A DNA stretch of 64,000 nucleotides from the NCBI GenBank assembly GCA_011033025.1, contig WFMF01000001.1, positions 2,037,755-2,101,754 on the forward strand, in the 5' to 3' direction. Below are positions 23,741-35,293 of this stretch, piece by piece. The stretch is from Beroe forskalii. Lineage: Eukaryota > Ctenophora > Nuda > Beroida > Beroidae. Every line of letters begins with the position of its first letter. The first letter of the stretch is position 1. A program made the position numbers and the translations under genes. Below the pieces are notes generated by a model. It had not been told where the DNA came from. It was given only the letters and a program-made list of their open reading frames with translations, and did no database searches.

Positions 23741-26700
23741 TCACACAACAGCAGATACGATACCCCCGATCGTCTGAACTAGCATGAGCACGGCAGTGAG
23801 TACGAGCAACCCTCCCCTCAGCAAGACCTCAGTAGTGCTCGTACCACTCCCCTCCTCCACCTGCAACACTCCTTCCTCCTCTCCTGAGGTGGGCGTGGCT
23901 CGGCTGTGTTTGAGGGAGAGGGAGAGGGGTAGGATGAAGCCAAGGGGAAACGCTGCTAGGTTACCTGCGGATAGGAGCCTGGAGCTGTAAGGCTGATTAT
24001 CACAATGGAGTCTAACATTGTACGTGTTTTTCAACCAGAAAAAAACGGACTCGAAATTTGAATTTTGGAAAGATTTGAGACGGTCATTTCGAGTCATTCA
24101 GACATTCAAACTTTAGATCCAAGCAGGAGCAATGGTACTGACCTGCCCAGGCGACCAGAGGACCCACATCCGTTATAAACATAGCGGGAACTGTTGTTAC
24201 TGTGATGGTTACCAACTTGAGGGTGATCCTGAGAGGTTTTAGGTTATGATACTTCTGATAAACGTTGGGTCAATATTGAAGAATTGATAAAATGGCAAAA
24301 CTCACTTTACACCATATTCAAACATACAACGTCACACGTTACTATGGAATTGAAAACTCCACGCGTTACAATGACAACTCCACGCGTTACCATGACAACT
24401 CCACGCGTAACCATGACAACTCCACGCGTAACCATGACAACTCCACGCGTAACCATGACAACTCCACGCGTTACCATGACAACTCCACGCGTAACCATGA
24501 CAACTCCACGTGTTACCATGACAACTCCACGTGTTACCATGACAACTCCACGCGTTACTATGACAACACCACGCGTTACCATAACAACACCACGTGATAC
24601 CATGACAACTCCACGCGTTACCATAACAACTTCACGCGTTACAATAAAAACTCCACGCGTTACCATGACAACTCCACGCGTTACTACTCACGCTAGAGCA
24701 GTAGGGGGTGAGCCCCACTCCCCGTAGATCAGTCTGCAGATGGTGTTGTAGCAGGAGTAGTGCTCCAGAGGGTAGGCGACCAGAGCAGTTACCAGAAACA
24801 TCGCCATTGAAACCTGGGGGTGATATGAGTGTTAATATATGGTATCATTTGCAAAAATTCCTGAAATGTTGTCAATAATAGCATTGAAACTGGCGACACA
24901 TTCATCGATCAATGACTTAATGTGGTCCTACATTTTTTCACGAATCATTCAATGAAACGAGTGGGTGGTTACCTTGGCAATTATCTTGTCCCACACGCCA
25001 TCATTAGGCAGATTCCACTTTAGGATGTTACCAGGACAACTGTTCTCTCGTGTGACGTCATGACAGAGATAGTACCTGCGATTAAAGTTAGAATAATTTA
25101 GACTTAGATAATTGACACAAATTTCATATAAGTGGAGTAAAGAGCTCAAACAGGGGTGCTGTTTGTATGTTTCTCAGGAAAACTGCAGCTGTTATAAATG
25201 GTCCTATTCAATGACGAATTCTATAGCTTCATGTGGTTTTATGAAAAGGTTTTATTGGTTGATCAGATGGATCAGAGAGTCAGATCATAGACCAGCCGCC
25301 AATAAGGGATTGGTGCTTAGTGATGTAGAGAGTGGATAGGTGATGTGGATAGTGGATCGGTGCGTTGGAAAATGTAAAGTACGCCAGCGGGGGGATCTTT
25401 ATGACGAAAGACTTAAGACAGAGAGCAGCTTAGTGCCTGGTCTTTGCCAAACACCCATTTTGTTTTGAAGCGGAGCTAAAATCACACACATTATAAATGT
25501 TTATTGTTGATGGCTGCGCCAAAAATTAAGATCTAACTTGAGAACTGAGAATATCGAAAAACTGAGAAATTATCTCTTGGTTAAACTCAGTACTAACCCC
25601 ATTAACCCGACTGCAGTGAAAAAGGAGAAAGAGACTAGGATAGAGAAATGGACCACCTTGTGGAAGTTCTGTCTCTTCGTAATACCTTCACCCTGAGTAA
25701 AAGGTAAAGTTCTGTAACATAATCTTAAGATAAAGAAGAGAAGATTATCTATAATTCAACATGCCCTGAAATATGGTATTATTCAACAACAAAAAAGTAA
25801 ATTTTTACGAAAACATTATCTAAAGAACGATAATTAACTTTTTCTCAATCTAAAGCTAAATCAAAATAGTACTTACCGGCAGGGAGTCGAGTGTTGGTGT
25901 GATGAGCTGATGACACACGAACCCCGTGGCAAACACACTCAGTCCAGTGTAGACCTCCGAGCTGACGAGCTCCACCGAGTTAGGGGGGATTCTGTTGATG
26001 TCAAAGTAGAGGAGGGAGATACAGAGGAGGCAGATGGAGATGATGGAGACAGTGGAGGAGTAACTCAACATCTGAAGGAGAGTGGGGGGTTTGAGTGGGG
26101 GTTCGCAAGGGAGTGGGGAGGTTTGAGTGGGTTGAGTGGGGGTTCACAAGGGGTTTCGCAAGAGTTCCTGAATTGATAAACGACGAAATCGAGAAAGCTA
26201 ATAAGATGACAAAACGATGTCGAAAAGTAAGTCTTTTAGTAATAGTAAGGGGCCTGGGGGTCTTCGAGAAGATAAAAGGGCTAGATGGGGAAATAACCAA
26301 ACCTTCAGTGTAGCGAGGGTAGAGAGAGGTATCAATATGATGGCAGTTAGTATAATAACTAGGAATATCTCAAGAGGAATGTCCCAAGTGGAGGCACTCT
26401 TCACCCATTCCGGGCTCAGCATTCCTTCAATGTTGCTGGGAGGGAAGATATTTTGTTACAATACCAATACATTGACATATTGGGGAAATTTGGAATTTTC
26501 ATGGAATGTCTGACGACGCGATGATTGCGTTGTCGGCCCTTGACAGACCCTCGTGAGAATCAGCGCCGCACGCGCGGCGCTGATTCTCAGCGTCAGCGGG
26601 TCATACATCGCACGACAATGATTGCGAAGAGCACAGACGTTTAGGGTGCGTCGAGCTTCTGGTTAAAAAATGCAATTGACCCTCAAAATACTCACTCAGC

Positions 26701-29700
26701 CGCAATGATCTGATAGGAAATCATGAGACTTAGACTGAGACCAAGTTGTACCGCAGCTTGTAAGTACCGACCAAACTTCCCAAAACTTATCTGACAGGGG
26801 AGTGGATGGATGAGTAATCAGTAAACAACTGTGAGAATGGTACAAATAAAAGTTGATGAATTGAAGGATGTTAATCAAATTATCCCAGAATATTGAGAGA
26901 AGTATGATAGAACTTTTGAATTACGAAAAATTATGAATTTAAAAGAAAGTTGGCTCCGAGGAAACACCCCTCACCTCCGCAATTTCCTGGTAGTCAAACA
27001 CATTGAGTTTCATGCAGGTCTCCCCCATGCAGAGCAGCGTGTAGTCCACCAGAGCTCCGACACATAGCAAGAGTAGGATACCTCCTAGCCAACCTGAAAT
27101 GGGGGAAAATAGTTTCCCAACACAGCCGGGGACAGTTCGATGGGTATTGATTTTTGCTTAAAATATGACCAAAATCTGAGCTGTCGAAGGTGATTTTCAA
27201 TTTTAGCAACAAATAGTGATTAGTGAGGTATAGCATAAGAAGGAATCAAATGAAAATTGAGGTTTGCAATTCTAAGTTTCTAAATCAGAAACACCTGTAT
27301 AAACCAGCTCACCGGTTTTGTCGAAACCGTAGGGGATGCTTAGCAGTGCGGAAGCAAGGATACAAACAGTCAGGTTGAGGAAGGCCTTGGTGACTGAGGT
27401 GGTCTCCTTGGTACCAGTGAGTTGGGTCCGCTCTTCGGCCGTCCCCATCGAGTCACTGGGGAGGGAGAGGTCATACTATGTTTTCTTTCGATCGCAGTTT
27501 TAATCGAGTCACTGAGGATGGAGGGGGTTAAAATTCAATGTTTTCCTTTAATGACAGCTGGTGTTTTTTCGGGACGCGAATGAGTTAATTCAAATAAAAG
27601 CTTTAAAATTTCTTAATTTATAAATCATCATTCCCTCAATGTAAAAGCGCATTGTGTGTGTTTTTTATTTGATCAGTCCATTCGATTGACGGGGAACGAT
27701 GAAACCACCTGATATTAGATATAAGATCTATAGTACCTGTTGACTAGCTTGGAGTAGGAACTTCCTAAGGAAGGACTGTGAATTACAATATGGCATGGTA
27801 CGCTGAAACAGCGTGCCATGGAATAAAGCAAAAGAAATATTCACGGTGACTGGACTGAGTGAACAACTATTTTTACTTGTAGCTTACATTTTTATTTACT
27901 GAGCAGCCTTGACAATCGAAAACATTTCGTTAATTTGATGGCTTTATTATAGTTGTTGGAATTAATTTACACAACTTTTGTTTTGAAGATTCTAATTTCA
28001 TTTTTTTCGCAGGTGCTATAGCAGAAATGAAGTATATTTAATTTTTGTTGACTGATCGAATTTTGGTACGAGTAAAAACCATATTGGTGTGTTCTTGTCC
28101 TTATAAATTATTGAGTATAATGTGTACATTTTATACAAGCAGTCCAGATGTGGAAACTTGAAGCAACTTTCAGAGATCAAACTATCGATTCATTTCATCG
28201 CTACACAATGAAAATTGAACTAAACGTCACAGAAATAAAATTTTAACTTTGAGTAAAATAAGCATACTCAGAGTTCAAGATTGATAAAAGTATCATAAAC
28301 ACTTAATTTAGGACGTGTCGTTCAAAATGAGCCCAAATTCTGGTAACCAGGTTAGTTGTGGACCATACAAATACAATACAATTAAAATTTCGTTTGCAAG
28401 CCTTGACAACTTAGTTCTGGAATATTCAGATGTTCAGTTCCACATACCGTACGACAAAGGTCCTAAAATTCTTGGTAAAATTTCCAGCATTTTTGAAATT
28501 TAACATTATAGAATCTTTTGAAATATGGAAATATAAACAAGATATTTTGGCAAACATCTCACCTCGAAAAATGCTTCCCATTAACTTGAACCAACGAACA
28601 TCTATCCCGAGATTAAAAAGCAATCCAAACGTTATGATACTCAAGAACACTCATGAAACGGTGTGCTGTGCAGAGCTTTTATTATGTGTAAAAACTATAA
28701 AACTATAAAACCGTTGATATAGTGGGTGGGGGTGGGGAAATCGTACACGCCATGTTAATGACGTGTTTAGAACTAGGAGTCACTTTAAGTACAAGCTACG
28801 TACTGAACAAAAAGCTATGTGCTCGATTTGGTTCGGTGGATTGTCATTGATGACGGAATGGCTTTTCAACTTAATTATAGTGCATGGTGGGGACTGCAAA
28901 TGTTAGAATTTTGTTGTTTATCAAAAATAACGTGAAACTATATCGTTGAAATTTGCAGCGAGTAATTTCAGCCATCACAAAATTGGAAAATAAAGATCGT
29001 AATGAAAGATTAAAGCCATGAGCGAAATAAACTTACTCTGAACTGTAACCATCACTGTCTGACGCCTCTTTTAACAACGGCCTGAAAGTTTTGAGATTTT
29101 GACTGCTACTGTAATTTGAATATTGTCTTGATTCTGTATTGATAAAATTATTGAAAAATAAGATGGAATTTGAATCTCGTCTCAGCTAGATCAAACTGAG
29201 TGAGTGAAAAGTTGGTATGTAAGTTAGGGTTTAAAAAACTAACAAATATTCGATCATCCACTAGTGTAGGACTTTATCTCTGTTGTGGACACACAGTATA
29301 TATTTTAAACTTAATTCAGATATCAAAATTTAAACGTATCAATCGAGAGATCTGAGCATTATTGCCTCTCGGAGGAGACTATTCTTTGAATCTACTTATT
29401 AATTACTCCTTTATCAAAATGAATGACTAATTAGTGGGCAAGGTATAGTTTCATTCAATAAGTACATTGAAAGATACATCTATTTGTTATCAAATGGTAT
29501 TGGCTACTGTTCGAGCTTGTACTGGAGCAGGACGCTAGAACCAATAATACCGAATTGAAACAAGGATAGTACAACTACTGCGCACTAATCACTTGATTAT
29601 TCACAGAACTGAGAAAATAATAATAGTTATGATGAAATATGTGAAAATTAAAATTAAAATATAAAATATCTTACTTTCTATGATCACCAGGTTGAAATAA

Positions 29701-29739
29701 ACTGCCACCGGACGTAAATCTGACTTTAAAGGACGTCAT
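23741..29739 (-). CDS. SLC38-like (AAAP family) amino-acid transporter
   Basis: Predicted multi-pass membrane transporter of neutral amino acids, usually Na+- or H+-coupled in this family. Twelve exons, phases all consistent: 29675-29739, 29037-29081, 27313-27455, 26975-27093, 26696-26790, 26303-26435, 25877-26071, 25598-25692, 24973-25075, 24692-24813, 24143-24228, 23741-23964; 474 residues. After a soluble, acidic N-terminus (KEASDSDGYSS) comes TM1 with the family pattern SALLSIPYGFDKTGWLGG, TM2 (ILLLLCVGALVDYTLL), then QAAVQLGLSLSLMISYQIIAA, PLEIFLVIILTAIILIPLS, SVFATGFVCHQ (TM6 region), VVHFSILVSFSFFTAVG, a loop with two Cys (CHDVTRENSCPG), MAMFLVTALVAYPLEHYSC, VPAMFITDVGPLVAWAGNLA and FPLGFILPLSLSL, and a last TM near the C-terminus. 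The closest human pattern I recall is SLC38A11, but substrate and localisation cannot be read from sequence. Start chosen as the first Met of an exon whose donor fits the next exon. Confidence 0.88.
24361..24687. repeat. 21-bp minisatellite of RFX X-box-like motifs, 15 copies
   Basis: Fifteen consecutive 21-bp units (24361-24675) plus a partial one, each built as ACGCG-(GTTACCATGACAAC)-TCC or with GTAACC. By eye 12 of 15 units match the X-box consensus GTHNYYATRRNAAC exactly; units 1, 12 and 14 have one or more mismatches. The array lies in a transporter intron and starts about 4 bp past the donor of the exon 24692-24813. The three ~100-150 residue open frames across it (for example TTPRVTM repeats) come from the period being a multiple of three. 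Confidence 0.95.
26536..26612. repeat. Foldback element in a transporter intron
   Basis: Perfect 15-bp inverted repeat: GAGAATCAGCGCCGC (26555-26569), 4-nt loop ACGC, GCGGCGCTGATTCTC (26574-26588). Outer GACCC and GGGTC extend the symmetry with mismatches between. GC-rich, unlike the flanking intron; compatible with a small palindromic mobile element or a hairpin. Confidence 0.75.
27456..29036. other. Transporter intron 2, no further exon seen
   Basis: AT-rich intron between the N-terminal exons and the TM1 exon. Several short open frames at 28315-28708 on both strands have no motif. The exon joins across it in phase (GA|TGAC). Confidence 0.55.
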
Positions 29740-31176
29740 GATTCACAGCGAACTGAATGTTACAAAATTCGATTCAGCACTCTTTTTAATCAAAAGAAAC
29801 TCTTTTCAATCAAAAGAAACTGCAGAGTCTATATTATATTTGTAAGTCAAATATTCTATGACTAAAAAAGTACGATGTATAAATCGACCGCGGGGGTTCT
29901 GAAAGTATAACAATTGAGTCAATCATAATTGAAACTATTAAATTCTATAATTGAGTCACCGTATTTCACTCTATAAGACGGGGAACATGGTAGACCCATG
30001 TATCAGGGGTCGCTGCGAAACAATAGCAAAGTTACTGCGGCGATTGGAGCCAGTCCCTACATGGGCTAATCGGCCCAGAACGTCAGACTTTTTATGGCGA
30101 TTGAACGTAAAATATGCACTGAAATATGAAATATACGGGCGTTCTGACCCAAGGAAGTCTTTAAAATCATGTCTAATTAGCTGATGAAATTACTATAATC
30201 ATTTCAAAAGGATACAGTGCGTGAGGGAGGTTGTGAGACTGCCTTTGGAGATGCAGGATGGGTGGTTTTCTGCTGGATAATCTTTACGTCAAAAGGCTGG
30301 TGATTATCAGGAAAACAGCCTCGCCTGTGGATATATTGACATCAATTAGCTACATCTTCATCAGGGAGTCAAACGTATGGGTAAAACGAATTCTGAAATT
30401 TAAAAGAAACTTATTTCAAGGAAAAGTTCCATGATGTTTATGCATTCAGTGAGATTCGAACTTTTGTTCTCATTTTCGATGCATATTCATAAATTTCATT
30501 TGACGTAGAATAAAGACAATGTGGTTGAAATTGAAATAAATAAAATGATGTGTGACAAATACAGAATTAGGTTAAGACACCGAAATCATAAAATTAATAC
30601 TCCATTAATCTTACTGCTTGCCTATACTCTGAGGAAATCAGGTCCACTGATCAAAGGATCGAGTTACTATCGAAAGGGGGCTAATATAATTCTAAAATTC
30701 CAAATCTAAGCAAAGTTAGAAAGTTAATTTGATGAAATACACAAGCAATGCGGTGCATTCGTTACTCCTCAAGCTTTTAGATGTCGGTTGAGATATAGTA
30801 AATGATACTTTTTCCTATCAAAATAAATTGTCAACAAAGATATAAGCTAATATCCAAAACAACAAGATTACCTATTACTACATATAAGTTCCAGTTCATA
30901 TCGTGAATTGCTATTAGTTCGTTAATTCAACCTAAATAAGTTAACATCCTCTAAAGTTCGGTATACAATCCTGATTTGATATCGTGCCGTATAATGAAGC
31001 ACACGTGATAAAATCCCATCCCATTTCCGCAACTGTGAAAGTTGTTGTTATTGCTGTACCCCATCACTCGACTATTTTTCCCGAGAATGTCATGAGTTAT
31101 TCCTTCAGGTTAATTTCCCGCTGTCATTAGTCGGGGGGCTGAACAGGGAATTTGGGTGAAATCATTAGAGTCAGCT
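29740..31176. other. Intergenic region between transporter start and DNAJC25 end
   Basis: No gene recognised. The open frame at 29951-30184 on the plus strand (77 codons) has no identifiable motif. Promoter elements for the transporter would be expected just right of 29740, but no TATA box is evident. Confidence 0.5.
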
Positions 31177-34100
31177 TTAATCGTTCCAGTTTTCTGGCAC
31201 TTTGTCCTTCTTTTGCATTCGCCTGGAGATAACGAAACGGTCAGAAAAGAATTTGAGCAGTTGGAATTAAAAATTTTCGAAACTTGACGATAGATACAAT
31301 AAATGGATCATTGGTTTGTGAAGTTAAAATTGAAACTAACTTTTGTTGTTTGTATTTATTACTGCTCGCTTTGGCCATCCTGGCTTGTTCTTCACGTTCT
31401 TCCTCGTATGCCTGGGAGGAGAAGAAATGAAAGGAAAAATAATATATAAAACAGTACATTCTCACCAGAATTAGAAATAGAAATAGAAATCAACGGCTTT
31501 AAAATTGATATATAGCTCACTCAAATCAAAGAAAATTGGAACGAAAACATGCCCAACTACAATACTACATGGCCTTACGAAAACGTAACATCTCTAGTCA
31601 ATCCATCTGAGAGAAAAAATATGATACAAAATGATGAAAAGAAATAATAAGATGAGTCAATTCGACCATTCTTCATATTAATGGAACGTTTCTTTTTGCA
31701 ATAAAGTACTAACCAATCTGTTGGCTTCATGCCATAACTCCTTTCTGTACAGAGTGTCCCTTTTTTCATCTGTCAACATCTGAAGAAGATTTTCAAGTTC
31801 ATATGTCATGATGAAAGATCGGACAGAACATTATATGGGTCACACTGAACGGGTTGTATCAACAAATTCTATCTGACACGCTTTACAAAGCTATCTGATC
31901 CCTGAAAAAATGGGATCAGAAAATCCCGTCTCGCACATTTTCCCTACCTCCCATTTACTCGCAGACAGCCCCACTGCGACCCTCGTCCTGTACTCCTTTT
32001 CTTCCACATCGAACTCGTCCCCACGTATAGTGTACTTGTAGAAGCGTCGTATGTGGAAATAAACCCACTTACCAAAGTTAAATGGCCTGTGGATGGTTAT
32101 AGTAAGGGGTGGAGTGTTATTGTCATGCAAAGGGTTTCCCCGGTGAAATTGCCCGGAAAGGTCTGAAAACTGTGCTGCATCAAACTTACGCCACAAGTAA
32201 CTGGACTAATAGGATATCTGTCCACTCTGGTTTTTGGTATCCCCCTTTGATATCCAACTTGGACTCTATTATGTCCCGCAGGATCTTGTTCTCGGCGCTC
32301 CTTTGATCTTCTTTTGTCATTCCCTTGAAGAATTTCTTGTCCAATAACCCTTCGGAGTCGGCCAGGGCTTTAGCCTGAAAGTATCAAAATGGATAACATA
32401 TTTGAATTTCTATATTTGGCTCATTCACTGCACATGTTCACCAATTTCACGTGTTTTTGATGAAATTCCGCGATCATTTCCCTGAATTCCACGAAAATAC
32501 AAATAGAACGCGCGTTGCGCGTAGAATAGCAGACCAAACTTTGTCCGCGTGTTCCGTTAGGTTGGAAAATTGCGACCCTTTCTGGAACATGACGTGTAAG
32601 TGTGGAGAATATGCACTTATTGGTGGCAACACGAGGTAAGGTGTATATGGATGTGTAATAATGTCGCAATCACACAATGAAGGTCAGAAAGTATTGTTTC
32701 TTTAACAAGCAATAATGTTTGGTAATTGAGGCCTTCTGACAAGTTGTAACACGTACATTTTCAACTGAAATAGGTCTTCAACAGGTTCGAACTTTAACAA
32801 ATAGCTTCTTGTCAGGTTCGTTGAAAGTATGAAAGGTTTATTTGTAAAGAAATTCATGATAAGACGGGTTAGCGCTTGTCACGACACAGGAGGCCAAGAC
32901 AAGGTTTGGGATGTCATAATCACAGAAAAAGTGATGATTTTAAAATTTCAAAATCGGTTGTATCAGAGTTATCAAGGGTGATAAGGGGTTTCCACAAAAA
33001 GAAGGAGTGTTTAGACGGCCTACGGTCATAAAACTTTATCAGGAGAGCAAGAGAAGCTTCTTACCTGGCTTCGAAGGTGAGGAACGTGCAATGCGTAGTC
33101 CAACGCTCTGTTATACGAGCTGATCTTGTGCATGTACTGCGAAAAATTGAAATCATTAGATTTATAAACCAATTTCTGCTATCTTTTTATTCCGTATTTG
33201 CAAGGGAACAGAATTCAATCCGAATACTACTCTTGATCGGTTAATATTTGTTATTTTTGAAGAAAAATGTTGCACAACTTTGCAATCTACAGGCCGAATT
33301 ATGATATCAAATCTCACAGTATAGTCACATAGAAAGTTACACTAATTAGTAATTAGTAAACTTACATGAAGGAGAGACAGCACTATCAGGGTAACTGCGA
33401 TAACTGGACCCACGTCCACTTTAGGCGTCTTCCTCGTGAAGAATCTGCAAAAAATGGAGTCGGTAAGTCATAGTACTATAGTATCATACTTAGATTACTG
33501 AGTTGAAATTACGAAAAAATACGAAACATCACAAAAAATTCAGTTAAAATCAAATTGAATATATCTTGTCGGTTGCAAGTTCACAAAATAACTAAATAAC
33601 CATGAACCTGTAGAAATGCTCATAGTAGATATCAGGGTTGTCGAGCAAGTAATCGTAGTCATTCCTTGTAGCTTCGTTCCTTAGCGTCTGAGGGAAATGA
33701 GAAATGTAAGCAGGTGTCATAGAACAGGTCTAAACAATGTCCATTACAGTTTTGTTTGAGTCGAGATAGTTCAGTCATCAGTCATGTACAGCAGTGTTCA
33801 CACGTTTAAACTATACAGAAATATATAAAGTACATTTTACCCTGCGCCTTCAGAGTTGATACAAGTATATACACCATCAAACTGCATTTTTCTAATTTGT
33901 ACAATGTATATTGTTAATGAGTGTAAGCATAGTAGATTGTAAAATGGGATCAAAACTTGATTCATTTGTTTAATTGATTTATATGTTTCAATGAACTATT
34001 AGGATTACACAGTACACTCTGTAATAAAGTATTAATGCCTCATGAAACACCCCCCTCACCTCATACGCAGATACAAGAATCTCAAACTGTTCATGGGCAT

Positions 34101-34819
34101 CCTCCGCTTTGTTCTGGTCAGGGTGCAGCTCCCGAGCTAACTTCCTATATGTTTTTAGAACTTCTTTCTGAAATGTAAGTTTTTTGAACTTCTTTCTGAG
34201 GATATCATATGAAATGTAAGTTGATGGATCATGTGATGTGCTGTAATTAAGTCTGTGGCTTGACTGAATTTCACCAAGCCATCAATCATCATTATATGAT
34301 TGGTAACACAAGACTCTATCTGACATCGTATAGTTGTTTTCTTTTATTTGTGCTCAAGCTGACAACCATTATAGAACAAGTAAATACTCAGACAGTGATC
34401 AAAACTTAAAATTATATTCCTACATCATGAAATCTACAGACAGGTTTGGCTAGGGTTTCATAATTAATCATGGCCAGACCACTGTATTATACAACCAACT
34501 AAACCCCGAAAGATTTAAGATTTTCATTTTTCACATACCTTGGTAGCTGTTCTTTCCAATCCCATAACTGAAAGTAGATTTCATAACTCAAAAAATTCCT
34601 AAAACATGAAAATAACCTATTTTGATAGAATATCCAAGAGATGAAAATCATATTTTGAAGTCATTGTACAATCTTTTTATTGACCATACTGGGTAGAAAC
34701 AAGGGATTGATCTTACCTTCATAGCAGTTGTGTTTCCCACAGTACATACTATCAAATATTCCACCCTCTGAGGACATAAGCAGTCCAAGAAATACCAAAA
34801 ATGTGAAGCTTTTAGCCAT
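31177..34819 (-). CDS. DNAJC25: DNAJC25-type J-domain membrane protein
   Basis: Complete gene, 11 exons with consistent phases: 34717-34819, 34539-34567, 34060-34167, 33608-33687, 33366-33444, 33065-33136, 32190-32374, 31948-32086, 31714-31779, 31341-31411, 31177-31222; 325 residues against 360 in human. It starts with a signal peptide (MAKSFTFLVFLGLLMSSEGG) followed by FDSMYCGKHNCYEVMGLER, then a J domain with the HPD motif (LARELHPDQNK, which binds and activates Hsp70). Next come NDYDYLLDNPDIYYEH and a membrane segment (VDVGPVIAVTLIVLSLLHMY). The family signatures KLDIKGGYQKPEW, APFNFGKWVYFHIRRFYKYTIRGDEF and YRKELW follow, and the C-terminus is basic (KYKQQKRMQKKDKVPENWND). J protein of the secretory pathway; the J domain after a signal peptide predicts a lumenal J domain, as in the human protein. 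The second exon is only 29 nt long. Paralogue confusion is unlikely. Confidence 0.95.
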
Positions 34820-35293
34820 TCCTCTAGAGTCTCAAATGGTTGATCTTTAGAAAGTTATAAACACAATCAAACAAGCTGGAAAACGGTATTAACATTTATC
34901 TCTGAGTTTTGAGAGAGGTTGAAGTTCAAACGTTATGTATGTAACTGATCTCAGAATGTTATCATTACCTGAAGCTTTCGAAAATAATGTGATTATCAGC
35001 TGCATCTGTAGTAGGTATGGAAAGGTGCGACTATATGTGTGATTGAGTGGTGTCAGGGGAGGGTGTCTGATGGGTGACAGCAGGCAAAGAAAAATCTAAA
35101 TAAGGGATAGTATCAGTAGCTGGAGAAACGTATTTCTAAGTAGAGGAGATCATCCTATGAAGGATGGAATTCCCAATTGAACTGCACTTGGGAGTGCTGT
35201 GAGTTCTGGTCATGATGGGTTTACTCATGTTCTGGAGTGGAGAGCAGGAGCTGAGCCCATTGAGCCAGCAGTTAAACCCAAATCAACGGGAAT
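34820..35293. other. Upstream region of DNAJC25
   Basis: Spacer between the DNAJC25 start codon and the satellite. It should hold the DNAJC25 promoter; no TATA box or other clear element was seen. Confidence 0.4.

Noticed and set aside
24284..24727. Long repetitive open frames (TTPRVTM and NDNSTRYH repeats) on both strands
   Set aside because: Products of a 21-bp repeat, open in several frames at once; the region is an intron between two in-phase transporter exons.
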